Shown in pieces: positions 1 to 9,127 of a DNA stretch of 64,000 nucleotides. The first letter of the stretch is position 1; every line of letters begins with the position of its first letter. Below the pieces are notes generated by a model. It saw only the letters and a list, made by a program, of their open reading frames with translations. It ran no database searches and was not told where the DNA came from. This DNA comes from Clostridiaceae bacterium (lineage in GTDB: Bacteria > Bacillota > Clostridia > Oscillospirales > Acutalibacteraceae): positions 62,001 to 126,000 of the forward strand of contig JAEEWM010000002.1 in assembly GCA_016287385.1 (NCBI GenBank), in the 5' to 3' direction. A program made the translations under genes and the position numbers.

Positions 1-977
1 AGCTCACGCACAAGTTCAATGCGGTGCTCAACGCCGCCGAATTCGCGCGCAACCTTGCAGATGCTGTCAACGCCCACGTATCCCCACACCGCGGCTATCG
101 CGGCGAGGTAGTTGGCTACGTTGTGGTCGCCGATGACCGCTATTTCCCTGCGGTCTATTATCGGTACGTCCACACCGCGGTACGCCATGTGCAGAACGCC
201 GTCGTCATCGAGCCATGCGCCGTTGTTAAGGCGGCGCAGCATGCTGAAGCCGAGACTCTGACCTCTTACGTCTTTTCTGAACCCTTCGGTTATTTCATCG
301 TCACGGTTGAGCACCGTGCGGGAAAAGGCGTTCTGGTGAAGCATGATATTTTTCTTCGCCTGTACGTATTCGTCCATATCCTTGTGGATATCAAGGTGGT
401 TGGGCGATACGTTGGTAACTACCGCGACGTCGGGACTCTTACGCATGGATATAAGCTGAAAAGATGAAAGCTCAACCACCACGAAATCCTCCGGCTTTAT
501 GTTTTCTATCTCCGGCAGAAGCGGGTTGCCGATATTGCCGCCGATGTGCACTTTCTTGCCCTCGGCTTCAAGCATTTTTGCGATAAGGGTGGTCGTAGTT
601 GTTTTGCCGTCCGACCCGGTTATGGCGAAAATAGTCGCCGGGCAAAGGTCAAAGAAAACTTCCATTTCGCTTGTGACCGCTATGCCGCGCTTCCTCGCGC
701 GTTCAAGCTCTTCAAGGTGAAAATTCATGCCGGGCGTGCGGAAAATGATATCGACTTCGAGATTTTCGAGATACCCTTCGCCGAGTTTGAGCTCCGCGCC
801 CGCTTTTTCAAGCCGGTCGGCGAGCTCGCCTACCTGTTCCCGCTCTCTGCGGTCGCAGGCGATAACTCTCGCGCCCTGCTCCAAAAAGTCAAGGATAAGC
901 GGAGTATTGCTTATGCCTATTCCGCACATCGCGATTTTCTTTCCCTTTATCTGACTGAAAAACTGTTTGAAATCCAA
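1..977 (-). CDS. murD: UDP-N-acetylmuramoyl-L-alanine:D-glutamate ligase, partial (3' end outside window)
   Basis: MurD adds D-glutamate to UDP-MurNAc-L-Ala using ATP in cytoplasmic peptidoglycan precursor synthesis. The gene runs off the left edge, so only about 325 residues are present. Reading the minus strand I see the N-terminal loop GIGISNTPL (19-27), the ATP P-loop GSDGKT (121-126) followed by a run of Thr, and then GGNIGNPLLP, all typical of MurD. The start is taken as TTG at 977, because AGGAGG at 986-991 sits eight bases upstream and no in-frame ATG fits. It lies 27 bases after the M15 peptidase gene and is probably co-transcribed with it and lepA. The identification is firm; the start codon is inferred. 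Confidence 0.93.
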   Translation of the reverse strand, partial: MDFKQFFSQIKGKKIAMCGIGISNTPLILDFLEQGARVIACDRREREQVGELADRLEKAGAELKLGEGYLENLEVDIIFRTPGMNFHLEELERARKRGIAVTSEMEVFFDLCPATIFAITGSDGKTTTTTLIAKMLEAEGKKVHIGGNIGNPLLPEIENIKPEDFVVVELSSFQLISMRKSPDVAVVTNVSPNHLDIHKDMDEYVQAKKNIMLHQNAFSRTVLNRDDEITEGFRKDVRGQSLGFSMLRRLNNGAWLDDDGVLHMAYRGVDVPIIDRREIAVIGDHNVANYLAAIAAVWGYVGVDSICKVAREFGGVEHRIELVRE

Positions 978-1004
978 AATAAAACCCTCCTAAAAGCCAA
1001 ACGG

Positions 1005-1829
1005 TCACTGCGCCGTCTCGGGCGTGGCGTTATCATATATCCCCGCCTGCGGCTCAAGACCCTTATATTCAATATATTCCTCAAGCGTCATGTTTAGATT
1101 ATTTATCTCTTTCGCGGTGTTTATTCCGACGAAGCGCCAGTGCCACGATTCGTACTTGACGCCGGTGATGTCGGTGCGGTCGTTCGGATAGCGGAGTATA
1201 AAGCCGTATTCGCCCGCGTGCTCGCGCATCCATGCAAACTCGGGCGTGCTTTCAAACCGGCTCGACGCCATATTGAAGTCGGCGCAAAGCCCGGTGTGGT
1301 GTTCGCTTGTGCCGGGGCGCGCCACCGACTGCGCCGCTTTTGCCTCATCGCCGTTTTCTTTGGCTACCCGGTTCTTGAACAGACGCTCCTGCATTTCGTA
1401 GGTGCGGTAGGGCGACCATACCGAAAGGTCGACGCCTTCGCTTCTTGCCGCTTCCACCATTGCTTTCATATAAGGCCACACGCCCGCGTCTATTCTGTGC
1501 ATCAGCTTATCGGAGTTGTTGCTGTACGCCGCGTCAAATTCGGTAAGATTCCAGTTGTAATCGTAATCCGAGGGGAGCGGGTTTTTCGCGTTTACGAGCA
1601 GCAGCCGCGAATAATCCGCATTGAGGGTATATTCGCCGCGCACTACCATTTCGGGTCCCTTTTTCTCGGGCTGTGTTTTGCCGTTTTGTGACGAAACGTC
1701 GGTTTTTGTCTTTTTGCCGTGCGAGCCGCACGCGGCAACCGTCACGGCTATGATTACGGCGGGTATCAGGACGCAGGCGCAAAGAAAGAGCCTTCTGCGC
1801 CGTATTGCGCGCCTTCTTTTTTCGGTCAT
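1005..1829 (-). CDS. M15-family D-alanyl-D-alanine carboxypeptidase (VanY-like), membrane-anchored
   Basis: Predicted zinc D,D-carboxypeptidase that trims the terminal D-Ala of peptidoglycan stem peptides outside the membrane. The 274 residues begin with a basic stretch and one hydrophobic segment (about 13-33) ending in VAAC (31-34), which may be a lipobox, so it is a lipoprotein or an N-anchored protein. The M15 motifs are present: SEHHTGLCAD (175-184, the SxHxxGxAxD zinc motif) and ESWHW (227-231, ExxHW). The start ATG has a GGGGGA ribosome site. It begins 10 bases after the lepA stop and is followed by murD, so a cell-wall role fits the context. Housekeeping remodelling is more likely than vancomycin resistance, because no vanHAX or vanRS genes are nearby. 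Confidence 0.88.
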   Translation of the reverse strand: MTEKRRRAIRRRRLFLCACVLIPAVIIAVTVAACGSHGKKTKTDVSSQNGKTQPEKKGPEMVVRGEYTLNADYSRLLLVNAKNPLPSDYDYNWNLTEFDAAYSNNSDKLMHRIDAGVWPYMKAMVEAARSEGVDLSVWSPYRTYEMQERLFKNRVAKENGDEAKAAQSVARPGTSEHHTGLCADFNMASSRFESTPEFAWMREHAGEYGFILRYPNDRTDITGVKYESWHWRFVGINTAKEINNLNMTLEEYIEYKGLEPQAGIYDNATPETAQ

Positions 1830-1839
1830 AAAAATCCCC

Positions 1840-3645
1840 CTATTCGTCGAGTTTAAGTACAGCCATAAACGCGTCCTTAGGCACCTCTACACTGCCGAGC
1901 TTGCGCATTTTCTTTTTGCCTTCTTTTTGCTTTTCGAGAAGTTTTTTCTTTCTTGTTATATCGCCGCCGTAGCATTTGGCGAGAACGTCTTTTCGCAGAG
2001 CTTTCACTGTTTCGCGGGCAATAATTTTGCCGCCCACCGCGACCTGCACCGGCACCTCGAAAAGCTGTCTCGGTATATACTCTTTGAGCTTCTCTGCTAT
2101 TCTGCGCGCCCGTGCGTAGGAATTTGAGTTGTGAACTATAAAGGAGAGCGCGTCCACCGTATCGCCCGCGAGCATTACGTCGAGCTTTACAAGACTCGAT
2201 TTCTGATAACCCGCCGGCTCGTAATCGTAGCTCGCGTAGCCCTTGGTGCGCGATTTGAGCGCGTCAAAGAAATCGTATACTATTTCGCCGGTCGGCATTA
2301 TATAGCGGATATCCACGCGGTCGCCCATGTATTTCATATCCACATAGGTGCCGCGGCGGTCTTCACATAACTGCATAATGGTGCCGACGTAATCGTTCGG
2401 CGCGTAGATGTTCACGTTTGATATGGGTTCAAGCGCCTCGGATATCGTCGCGGGGTCGGGGTAGTTGGTCGGGTTGTCGACCAGCACCGTTTCGCCGTTT
2501 GTGAGGCGGAACTCGTACTGTACGCTCGGCGCCGTGGTTATTATGTCAAGATTGTATTCGCGTTCGAGGCGTTCCTCGATAATCTCCATGTGCAGAAGAC
2601 CTAAGAAGCCGCAGCGGAAGCCGAAGCCGAGCGCCTGCGAGGTTTCCGCCTCGTATAGAAGGGAAGCGTCGTTTAATTGCAGTTTTTCGAGCGCCTCGCG
2701 CAGATCGGGGTATTTTGCGCCGTCCGCCGGGTAAATACCGCAGAAAACCACCGGCTTTACGCTTCTGTATCCTTCAAGAGGCTCCGCCGCGGGATTATCC
2801 GCCGTGGTCACGGTATCGCCCACCCGCGCTTCGCTGACGGTTTTTATAGAGGCGGCGAGATAGCCGACCTCGCCCGCCTCGAGCACGTCGCAGGGCACCA
2901 TGGCGGTCGCGCTTTTTCTGCCGAGCTCTACCACCTCAAACTGTGCGCCGGTAGCCATCATCTTTATTCTTTCGCCGCATTTTATACGTCCGCTCACAAC
3001 GCGAAAATAAACTATCGCGCCCTTGTACGCGTCGTAGTAAGAGTCAAAAATCAGCGCTTTGAGCGGCGCGTCGCGCTCGCCTGTCGGCGCCGGGACGTCT
3101 CTTACTATCATTTCAAGCACGTCTTTTGCGTTCAGTCCGGTTTTTGCCGAGATAAGCGGCGCGCCGTCGGCGGGTATGCCTATTACGTCCTCGATTTCCT
3201 TTTTGATTCTTTCGGGGTCGGCGCTCGGCAAATCGATTTTGTTTATAACGGGCAGTATTTCAAGCCCGTGGTCCGCCGCGAGATAGGTGTTCGCGAGCGT
3301 CTGCGCCTCAATACCCTGCGAGGCGTCGACCACCAGTATCGCGCCCTCGCACGCGGCGAGCGAACGCGACACCTCATAGTTGAAGTCGACGTGTCCGGGC
3401 GTGTCAATGAGGTTAAGCTCGTATTCTTCGCCGTCATCCGCCTTGTAGTAAAGCGTTACGGCGTGCGCTTTTATTGTTATGCCGCGCTCGCGTTCAAGCT
3501 CCATACTGTCAAGTATCTGATTCTCCATATCGCGCGCGGAAACCGAGCTTGTGAGTTCTAAAAGCCGGTCGGCAAGTGTGGACTTGCCGTGGTCGATATG
3601 AGCGACTATGCAAAAATTTCTTATTTGTTTCAAAGGAAACGACAA
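1840..3645 (-). CDS. lepA: Elongation factor 4 (LepA), ribosome-associated GTPase
   Basis: LepA/EF4 is a translational GTPase that acts on stalled or mistranslocated ribosomes. The 601-residue product has the usual family length and begins with the G1 motif AHIDHGKS within the first 25 residues. It then has the switch motif [14 protein letters not shown] (G3) and NKIDLP (G4), and ends with the LepA-specific basic C-terminal domain ([15 protein letters not shown]). The start is TTG at 3645, with AAGGGG nine bases upstream; the sequence that follows aligns with the usual LepA N-terminus ([15 protein letters not shown]). It is the first gene of the left-hand minus operon, behind the promoter at 3677-3705. 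Confidence 0.97.
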   Translation of the reverse strand: MSFPLKQIRNFCIVAHIDHGKSTLADRLLELTSSVSARDMENQILDSMELERERGITIKAHAVTLYYKADDGEEYELNLIDTPGHVDFNYEVSRSLAACEGAILVVDASQGIEAQTLANTYLAADHGLEILPVINKIDLPSADPERIKKEIEDVIGIPADGAPLISAKTGLNAKDVLEMIVRDVPAPTGERDAPLKALIFDSYYDAYKGAIVYFRVVSGRIKCGERIKMMATGAQFEVVELGRKSATAMVPCDVLEAGEVGYLAASIKTVSEARVGDTVTTADNPAAEPLEGYRSVKPVVFCGIYPADGAKYPDLREALEKLQLNDASLLYEAETSQALGFGFRCGFLGLLHMEIIEERLEREYNLDIITTAPSVQYEFRLTNGETVLVDNPTNYPDPATISEALEPISNVNIYAPNDYVGTIMQLCEDRRGTYVDMKYMGDRVDIRYIMPTGEIVYDFFDALKSRTKGYASYDYEPAGYQKSSLVKLDVMLAGDTVDALSFIVHNSNSYARARRIAEKLKEYIPRQLFEVPVQVAVGGKIIARETVKALRKDVLAKCYGGDITRKKKLLEKQKEGKKKMRKLGSVEVPKDAFMAVLKLDE

Positions 3646-3676
3646 GGTAAAATTCCCCTTCTAATATATTTTTCTT

Positions 3677-3705
3677 ATTTTAACACAAAATATATTGCTT
3701 TACAA
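3677..3705 (-). promoter_or_regulatory. Predicted SigA promoter of lepA operon
   Basis: On the minus strand -35 TTGTAA (3700-3705) and -10 TAAAAT (3677-3682) are separated by exactly 17 bases, about 30 bases before the lepA start. It is back to back with the ispE promoter. Confidence 0.7.
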
Positions 3706-3733
3706 TAAAAAAATGAAAAAAACGGCATTTTTC

Positions 3734-3762
3734 TTGACAGAAAAAGTCACGCACTGTAAAAT
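3734..3762 (+). promoter_or_regulatory. Predicted SigA promoter of ispE
   Basis: TTGACA (3734-3739), a 17-base spacer and TAAAAT (3757-3762), 18 bases before the ispE ATG. The -35 is a perfect consensus. Confidence 0.85.
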
Positions 3763-3780
3763 TATTCTGAGGTGAAAAAA

Positions 3781-4614
3781 ATGCTCGTTCACGCATACGC
3801 CAAAATCAACCTTACACTCGATATAGTCGGCATAAACGGTAACGGTTATCATTTGCTCGATTCGGTTTTTCAGTCGGTGGGACTTTACGACGCCGTCACA
3901 CTCAAGAAGGCTGACGGCATATCGGTTTCGTGCGATGGTATAAACGGCGCGGAAAACATCGCTTATACCGCCGCCGCGGAATTTTTCGGGAGAACCGGCG
4001 TATCGGGCGGCGTAAATATAAAAATCGAAAAGGGCATACCGCTCCTTTCGGGACTCGGCGGCGGCTCCGCGGACGCGGCGGCGGTTATAGTCGCCCTCGA
4101 CCGTATGTATAAAACAAATCTCTCACAGGACGCCCTCTTGAAAACAGCTCTCGCCTGCGGGGCTGACGTTCCGTTCTGCCTTTCGGGCGGCACCGCGCGC
4201 GTCGGCGGGATAGGCGAGAAAATCACCCCCCTGTCTCCGATAGAGGGACTCTGGGCGGTCATTGTCCAGGCGGGCAAAAAGGAATCAACCTCCCTTATGT
4301 ATAAAAAGCTTGACGGCGCGCCGTTTTCGCCGCCCGTCACCGACGATTTTTTGAGGGCTCTTCATGAAAACGCCGATACCGCGTTCAAAAAAGCGGGTAA
4401 CGCGTTCGGCGCGGTGGCGGCAAACGCCGGGATCATCGAGCTTCTCGGCTCTTACGTTCCGATGGGAGTATCGATTTCGGGAAGCGGACCTTCGCATTTT
4501 GCGGTCTTCCGTGATAAGCGGGAGGCAAATCTCGCCGCAAAGGACCTTGAACGCAAGGGCTTTTCGCCTTACGCCGTGCCGTTTGTAAAGAGCGGCAACA
4601 GAATAATTGAATAA
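3781..4614 (+). CDS. ispE: 4-diphosphocytidyl-2-C-methyl-D-erythritol kinase
   Basis: IspE phosphorylates CDP-methylerythritol in the non-mevalonate (MEP) isoprenoid pathway and is a GHMP-family kinase. Family signatures are the N-terminal YAKINLTLDI, the glycine-rich ATP loop PLLSGLGGGSADAA and the C-terminal SGSGPS motif. I chose ATG 3781 over the GTG nine bases upstream, because GAGGTG at 3769-3774 then serves as ribosome site with a six-base spacer and the protein starts just before the conserved YAKIN. The gene has its own strong promoter and ends at a hairpin that overlaps the spoIIR ribosome site. Confidence 0.95.
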   Translation: MLVHAYAKINLTLDIVGINGNGYHLLDSVFQSVGLYDAVTLKKADGISVSCDGINGAENIAYTAAAEFFGRTGVSGGVNIKIEKGIPLLSGLGGGSADAAAVIVALDRMYKTNLSQDALLKTALACGADVPFCLSGGTARVGGIGEKITPLSPIEGLWAVIVQAGKKESTSLMYKKLDGAPFSPPVTDDFLRALHENADTAFKKAGNAFGAVAANAGIIELLGSYVPMGVSISGSGPSHFAVFRDKREANLAAKDLERKGFSPYAVPFVKSGNRIIE

Positions 4615-4621
4615 AAAATCT

Positions 4622-4667
4622 CCTTCTGTCAATAATCACCCTGCAACCCTTTGACAGGAGGTTTTTT
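4622..4667 (+). terminator. Terminator-like hairpin whose 3' arm is the spoIIR Shine-Dalgarno
   Basis: An 11-bp stem pairs 4622-4632 with 4651-4661 (one G-U pair, 18-base loop) and is followed by six T. The right arm ends in GGAGG, the ribosome site of spoIIR, and the T run is the spacer to the ATG at 4669. It can act as an intrinsic terminator of ispE and also hide the spoIIR ribosome site in read-through RNA. Confidence 0.65.
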
Positions 4668-4668
4668 A

Positions 4669-5283
4669 ATGAAAAAAGACATCAGGAAAAACATTGAAAA
4701 AGGCGTGATTTTCGGACTGGTGTGCGCCGTAATACTCGGATTTGCCCGCTTTGAAGCCCGGCTTGACGAGCTGCGCGATGGCGTACTGCGTCTCCACATA
4801 CTCGCAAATTCGGACAGCGACTTCGACCAGCGTTTGAAGCTCAAAGTGCGCGACAGGATACTTGAAGTCACGGCGGCAAGCCTTGAAAACGCCGGGAACA
4901 TTGACGAAGCGATAAGTATAGCCGAGGCGGATATGGGAAAAATTACCGCGGCGGCGAAGGAGGTCGTAAGCAGCGAGGGCTGTGATTACGAGGTCAGCGC
5001 GAACATAGAGAAAAACTTTTTCGAGAACCGCGTTTATGATGATTTTACGCTTCCCGCCGGCGTTTACAACTCGCTCACGGTGCGAATAGGCGCCGCGAAC
5101 GGACATAACTGGTGGTGTGTGATTTTCCCCGGCGTATGTCTGCCCTGCGCGAAAAAGGGAGAACTTGAAGCCGCCGTATCACGCGGCAGCGCGCAGGTCG
5201 CGCAGAACGCTTCCAGATACAGAATGAGGTTCAAAGCGGCGGAGATTTACGAAAAGATTAAGCGCAAATTTTCAAAAAAATAA
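4669..5283 (+). CDS. spoIIR: Stage II sporulation protein R
   Basis: SpoIIR is the forespore signal secreted into the intermembrane space that triggers SpoIIGA to process pro-sigma-E in the mother cell. The product (204 residues from ATG 4669) has an N-terminal hydrophobic anchor or signal (about 11-24). It then has the family hallmark LRLHILANSDSDFDQ followed by LKLKVRD, and a later HNWWCVIFPGVCL motif. The start is fixed by GGAGG at 4657-4661; an in-frame TTG at 4651 lies inside the hairpin and is unlikely. In Bacillus this gene is transcribed by sigma-F, but I found no convincing sigma-F promoter here. SpoIIGA and SigE are also in the window (23555-25073). Confidence 0.93.
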   Translation: MKKDIRKNIEKGVIFGLVCAVILGFARFEARLDELRDGVLRLHILANSDSDFDQRLKLKVRDRILEVTAASLENAGNIDEAISIAEADMGKITAAAKEVVSSEGCDYEVSANIEKNFFENRVYDDFTLPAGVYNSLTVRIGAANGHNWWCVIFPGVCLPCAKKGELEAAVSRGSAQVAQNASRYRMRFKAAEIYEKIKRKFSKK

Positions 5284-5292
5284 AATTTTCAC

Positions 5293-5321
5293 TTGATTTT
5301 TGCCGCGGGTTGTGATAATAT
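5293..5321 (+). promoter_or_regulatory. Predicted SigA promoter of rpmE
   Basis: TTGATT (5293-5298), 17 bases, TAATAT (5316-5321), located 36 bases before the rpmE start. Confidence 0.75.
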
Positions 5322-5356
5322 CACAATGTTACTATGCTTGAAAGGGGTGACTCAGG

Positions 5357-5563
5357 ATGAAGGAAGGTATACATCCGCAGTATGAAAAGGTAACTATTAA
5401 ATGCGCTTGCGGTGCCGAGTTCGAGACGCGCTCTACAAAGAAGGATATTCGTTTGGATATTTGTTCTAAATGTCATCCGTTTTTCACAGGTAAGCAGAAG
5501 TTGGTAGATACCGGCGGCCGCGTTGACAGATTCAAAAAGCGTTTCGGTATGGAAGAGAAATAA
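5357..5563 (+). CDS. rpmE: Ribosomal protein bL31 (zinc-binding form)
   Basis: Large-subunit protein bL31, 68 residues. It has all four zinc ligands of the C+ form: CAC at residues 16-18 and CSKC at 36-39, with the usual [20 protein letters not shown] segment after them. The start ATG is preceded by AAAGGGGTG. It has its own promoter and a strong terminator, so it is probably a single-gene transcript. No zinc-free paralogue is visible in the window. Confidence 0.97.
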   Translation: MKEGIHPQYEKVTIKCACGAEFETRSTKKDIRLDICSKCHPFFTGKQKLVDTGGRVDRFKKRFGMEEK

Positions 5564-5573
5564 TTTTTACCAG

Positions 5574-5608
5574 AAAACCGTGACTGTGTTTTGCAGTTGC
5601 GGTTTTTT
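5574..5608 (+). terminator. Rho-independent terminator of rpmE
   Basis: A 13-bp stem (5574-5586 with 5594-5606, two G-U pairs) with a 7-base loop; the right arm runs into TTTTTT. Confidence 0.88.
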
Positions 5609-5628
5609 CTTACAAAAGAGGTGGTACG

Positions 5629-6249
5629 GTGGAGCAGATAACTTTGCTTTCGGCGGGCGAGGGTCAGTACAGCGAGAAGCATTCGCGCTTCCTGGGCTTT
5701 GCCATACCCTGCGAAAGCGAGAAGCAGGCGGCGGAGATAATCGCTCAAAAGCGAAAGGAATACTGGGACGCGCGCCACGCGGTCTACGCTTATATTCTGC
5801 CGGACGGCTCCGCCCGCTTTTCCGATGACGGCGAGCCTCACGGCACCGCCGGAAAGCCGGTGCTCGATATTCTTAAAACCGGCGGCATAACCGGCGCGAT
5901 AGTTATAGTGGTGAGGTATTTCGGCGGTATTCTGCTCGGCACGGGCGGGCTTGTGCGCGCCTATACCGCCGCCGCGGGCGAGGCGGTAAAAAACGCCGTA
6001 AGGGCGCGAATAATCGCGGCTGACGAGTATTCGCTCGGCGTATCTTACGCCGATTACGATAAACTTATGTTCATATTAAAGGGAGCTGACGCCGAAATTA
6101 AAAGCACTGATTTTGCCGACGGAGTAAACGTCGTTTTCGCCGTAAAATCAGACGCGGCGCAGGCATGCCTTAAAAGCATAAGCGAGGCGTTTTCCTCGTC
6201 GGTCGTGCCGAAATTTGAAGAAAAAACGGTGATTCACGAGAAAATTTAA
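5629..6249 (+). CDS. YigZ/IMPACT (UPF0029) family protein
   Basis: A 206-residue member of the YigZ/YvyE family. Its N-terminal domain shares the IMPACT fold and its C-terminal domain is a small ferredoxin-like DUF1949 domain. Recognisable motifs are KHSRFLGFA near the start, ARHAVYAYIL, SDDGEPHGTAGKP and VVRYFGGILLGTGGLVRAY. The biochemical role is not settled; a translation-linked or nucleic-acid-binding role has been suggested for relatives. The start is GTG at 5629 with GAGGTGG just upstream, right after the rpmE terminator. No clear promoter of its own is visible. Confidence 0.9.
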   Translation: MEQITLLSAGEGQYSEKHSRFLGFAIPCESEKQAAEIIAQKRKEYWDARHAVYAYILPDGSARFSDDGEPHGTAGKPVLDILKTGGITGAIVIVVRYFGGILLGTGGLVRAYTAAAGEAVKNAVRARIIAADEYSLGVSYADYDKLMFILKGADAEIKSTDFADGVNVVFAVKSDAAQACLKSISEAFSSSVVPKFEEKTVIHEKI

Positions 6250-6314
6250 GAAAAACAGAGGAATTTTCCTTTTTTTTGCAAATAATTATACAGAGGGTAA
6301 TCAAGGGGGCGCTT

Positions 6315-7313
6315 ATGAATATACGTGAGATAACTGAAAATAACGAAAAGTTAATATTTTCGCCTTATGCCACTTTAAGCGCACAAACAAAAGGCAGAGC
6401 GGCAAAGGAGGAAAAATGCGAGCTTCGCACCGAGTTTCAGCGTGACCGGGACCGCATTATTCACTGTAAGGCGTTTCGCCGGTTAAAGCATAAAACCCAG
6501 GTCTTCCTTTCGCCGGAATCCGATCATTACCGCACCCGTCTTACGCATACGCTTGAAGTTTCCCAGATAGCGCGCACCGTTGCGCGGGCGCTCCGGTTAA
6601 ATGAGGACCTGACCGAAGCAATAGCACTTGCGCACGACCTCGGGCATACTCCGTTCGGTCACGCGGGGGAGCGCGCGCTTGACATTCTCGTAAGCGGCGG
6701 TTTTACTCATTTTGAGCAGGGCGTCCGCGTTTGCGAGGTGCTTGAAAAGGGCGGAGAGGGACTTAACCTTACCGCGGAGGTGCTCGACGGCATACTCAAC
6801 CATACCCGCGGTCAGTGGGCATACACGCCCGAGGGTAAAATCGTGCGTTTCAGCGATAGGATAGCGTATATAAACCACGATATAGACGATGCGATAAGCG
6901 CGGGCATCATATCCGAAAGCGATATACCGAAAGAAGCGGCGGAGTACCTCGGCAAAACCAAAAGCGAGCGGATAGACAGCCTTGTGAAATCTCTTGTGAA
7001 AAGCAGCGAGGGCGCCGATATTAAAATGGACGCCGAAACCGGAAAATACTGTGATTTAATGCATAAATTCCTGTTTGACTCCGTTTATACAAATCCCGTG
7101 GCGAAATCCGAGGAATCAAAGGTGTACGATATTATAGAAGGCATTTATGAGCATATAATCAAAAATCCCGATACGCTTTCGGGAGAGTATAAGGCGATAC
7201 GCGAGAAGGACGGCGTTTCGCGGGCGGCGGCGGATTATATCGCCGGGATGACCGACCATTTCGCCGTAACTACTTTTGAAAATATTTACATACCGAAGTT
7301 TTGGCGCGTTTAG
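6315..7313 (+). CDS. dgt: dGTPase-like HD-domain triphosphohydrolase
   Basis: Deoxyguanosinetriphosphate triphosphohydrolase-like protein: a cytoplasmic HD-domain metal enzyme that converts dNTP to deoxynucleoside and triphosphate. The signatures are FRRLKHKTQVF, TRLTHTLEV (HxxxH-type first His), IALAHDLGHTPFGHAGE (HD motif) and YINHDIDDA. I prefer ATG 6315 (332 residues), since AAGGGGG lies five bases upstream; an in-frame upstream start at 6276 would add 13 residues with no ribosome site. The order dgt-dnaG-rpoD is common in Clostridia and supports the call. Exact nucleotide specificity cannot be read from sequence. Confidence 0.92.
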   Translation: MNIREITENNEKLIFSPYATLSAQTKGRAAKEEKCELRTEFQRDRDRIIHCKAFRRLKHKTQVFLSPESDHYRTRLTHTLEVSQIARTVARALRLNEDLTEAIALAHDLGHTPFGHAGERALDILVSGGFTHFEQGVRVCEVLEKGGEGLNLTAEVLDGILNHTRGQWAYTPEGKIVRFSDRIAYINHDIDDAISAGIISESDIPKEAAEYLGKTKSERIDSLVKSLVKSSEGADIKMDAETGKYCDLMHKFLFDSVYTNPVAKSEESKVYDIIEGIYEHIIKNPDTLSGEYKAIREKDGVSRAAADYIAGMTDHFAVTTFENIYIPKFWRV

Positions 7314-7348
7314 CGCGGCTTTAAGTGAAAAGCGAAAGGGGGAGAGGT

Positions 7349-9127
7349 ATGGCGATAAGCGAATCAACCATAAACGAAATCAAATACCGTAACGATATTG
7401 AATCGGTCATTTCGCCGTACGTTTCACTCAAACGCAGGGGTAAAAACCTTGTGGGACTTTGTCCTTTTCATAATGAGAAAACGCCTTCGTTTACCGTATA
7501 TCCCGAGAACGGCTCGTTTTACTGCTTTGGCTGCGGGGTAGGCGGCGACGTTTTCACTTTTGTAAAGCTGATTGAAAATCTTGATTATATCAGCGCGGTG
7601 AGACTGCTTGCCGAGCGTTCGGGCATAGCGGTGGAGGAAGACGCGTACGATAACTCACTGAGCAAGCTTAAAGAAAAAATATATGACATAAACCGTGAAA
7701 GCGCAAGGTTTTTCCATAACTTCCTTATGTCGGAAAACGGCAAATGGGCGCTCGATTACCTGGCGGGCAGAGGGCTTAAAATCGCCACAATAAAGCATTT
7801 CGGCTTAGGCGCCGCTCCCGATAGCTGGGACGCGCTCACAGAGCACCTTAAAGCAAAGGGGTATTCGCTTACCGATATGCTGGCGGCAAACGTTATCGGT
7901 AAGAGTCAGCGCGGCAGTTATTACGACCGTTTCAGGAAACGCGTCATGTTCCCGATAATAGATATACGCGGCAGGGTCATCGGTTTCAGCGGCAGGGCTA
8001 TGCCGGGGGATGATAAGGCGGGCGGCAAGTATGTAAATACCTCCGATACGCCGGTATACAAGAAGAGTGAAAACCTTTTCGGACTTAATTTTGCCAAAAA
8101 GTACTGCGAGGACAGAGTGATCCTTGTTGAGGGAAATATGGACGTGGTATCGCTTCACCAGGCGGGTTTTCAAAACACGGTGGCGCCGCTCGGGACCTCT
8201 TTTACTCCGGCGCAGGCGAAGCTCCTCAGCCGGTATACGAAGGAAATCGTGCTTACTCTTGACGCTGACGAGGCGGGAAGAAAAGCCGTTCAAAAAGACG
8301 GCGAAGTGCTGAAAGACACCGGACTGAACGTCAAGGTGGTAACGGTGCCCGACGGCAAAGACCCGGATGAGTTTATAAAGAAGCACGGCGCGGCGCGGTT
8401 CGGCGCGGTGCTTGACGGGGCGGTAAACGAAATAGAATATAAACTGCTTACGGCTGTTTCCGATATCGATGTGACCTCTGACGCGGGCAAGGTGAAGTAT
8501 ATCTCGCGCGCCGCCGATATAATCGCCGCCTCCGAAAACCCGATAGAGCGGGATATATACGTCGGCAGGATGTGCGACAAATACGGCGTTTCGCGTACCG
8601 TTCTGACCGAGAGGATAGCTGAAATACGCAGGGCAAACGCCAAAAAGACCGCGAGAAAAGAAATAAATTCCATAATAATGCCGAAGTTCGATACAAACGC
8701 GCCGAATCCCGAAAAGCGCCTGCATCCCGCCGCCGCGGCGGCTGAGGAAAGCGTGATAGCCGTGCTTTTCTCGCATCCCGACTTTTTCGGCGAGGCATAC
8801 GGCAAGCTCAAGCCCGAGCAAATGGTAACGTCGCTCAATTCGCGTATTTACGGGCGGATGTGCGGGGTTTTAAGCGAGGGCGGAACGCCTGATATTTCGG
8901 ATTTTGCGGAAATACTCAGCGATTCGCAGATGGGGTATCTCGTTTCGGTAATAAACAGCGATCTGGCTCGCGGCAACCCGCTTACAGTATTAAAAGACTG
9001 TATTTCGGTAATATTAAACGAGAAAGAAAAGAAAAACGCGCCGGACGTCAAGAATATGGATATTGACGACTGGGCGGAAAATCTAAAAAAACTGGCAGAG
9101 AAAAAAAGGGGTAAAAGAAATGGCTGA
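7349..9127 (+). CDS. dnaG: DNA primase
   Basis: DnaG makes RNA primers for DNA replication. The N-terminal zinc-binding domain is [11 protein letters not shown]...CFGCGVGGD. The TOPRIM catalytic core shows VILVEGNMD (the Glu motif) and LTLDADEAG (the DxD motif). The C-terminal part, after about residue 430, is the helicase-binding region and is less conserved. The start ATG 7349 is preceded by AAAGGGGGAGAGG; the in-frame GTG at 7325 lacks a ribosome site. The last eight bases overlap rpoD (ATGGCTGA), implying translational coupling. Confidence 0.97.
   Translation: MAISESTINEIKYRNDIESVISPYVSLKRRGKNLVGLCPFHNEKTPSFTVYPENGSFYCFGCGVGGDVFTFVKLIENLDYISAVRLLAERSGIAVEEDAYDNSLSKLKEKIYDINRESARFFHNFLMSENGKWALDYLAGRGLKIATIKHFGLGAAPDSWDALTEHLKAKGYSLTDMLAANVIGKSQRGSYYDRFRKRVMFPIIDIRGRVIGFSGRAMPGDDKAGGKYVNTSDTPVYKKSENLFGLNFAKKYCEDRVILVEGNMDVVSLHQAGFQNTVAPLGTSFTPAQAKLLSRYTKEIVLTLDADEAGRKAVQKDGEVLKDTGLNVKVVTVPDGKDPDEFIKKHGAARFGAVLDGAVNEIEYKLLTAVSDIDVTSDAGKVKYISRAADIIAASENPIERDIYVGRMCDKYGVSRTVLTERIAEIRRANAKKTARKEINSIIMPKFDTNAPNPEKRLHPAAAAAEESVIAVLFSHPDFFGEAYGKLKPEQMVTSLNSRIYGRMCGVLSEGGTPDISDFAEILSDSQMGYLVSVINSDLARGNPLTVLKDCISVILNEKEKKNAPDVKNMDIDDWAENLKKLAEKKRGKRNG

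Noticed and set aside
1005-1829. Vancomycin resistance (vanY/vanX) gene
   Set aside because: Only the M15 motifs match; there is no ligase, dehydrogenase or two-component pair nearby, and the neighbours are housekeeping genes.
4580-4640. Sigma-F promoter for spoIIR
   Set aside because: GGCAACAGA partly resembles a sigma-F -10, but no matching -35 lies 15 bases upstream, and the predicted start would not bypass the hairpin.
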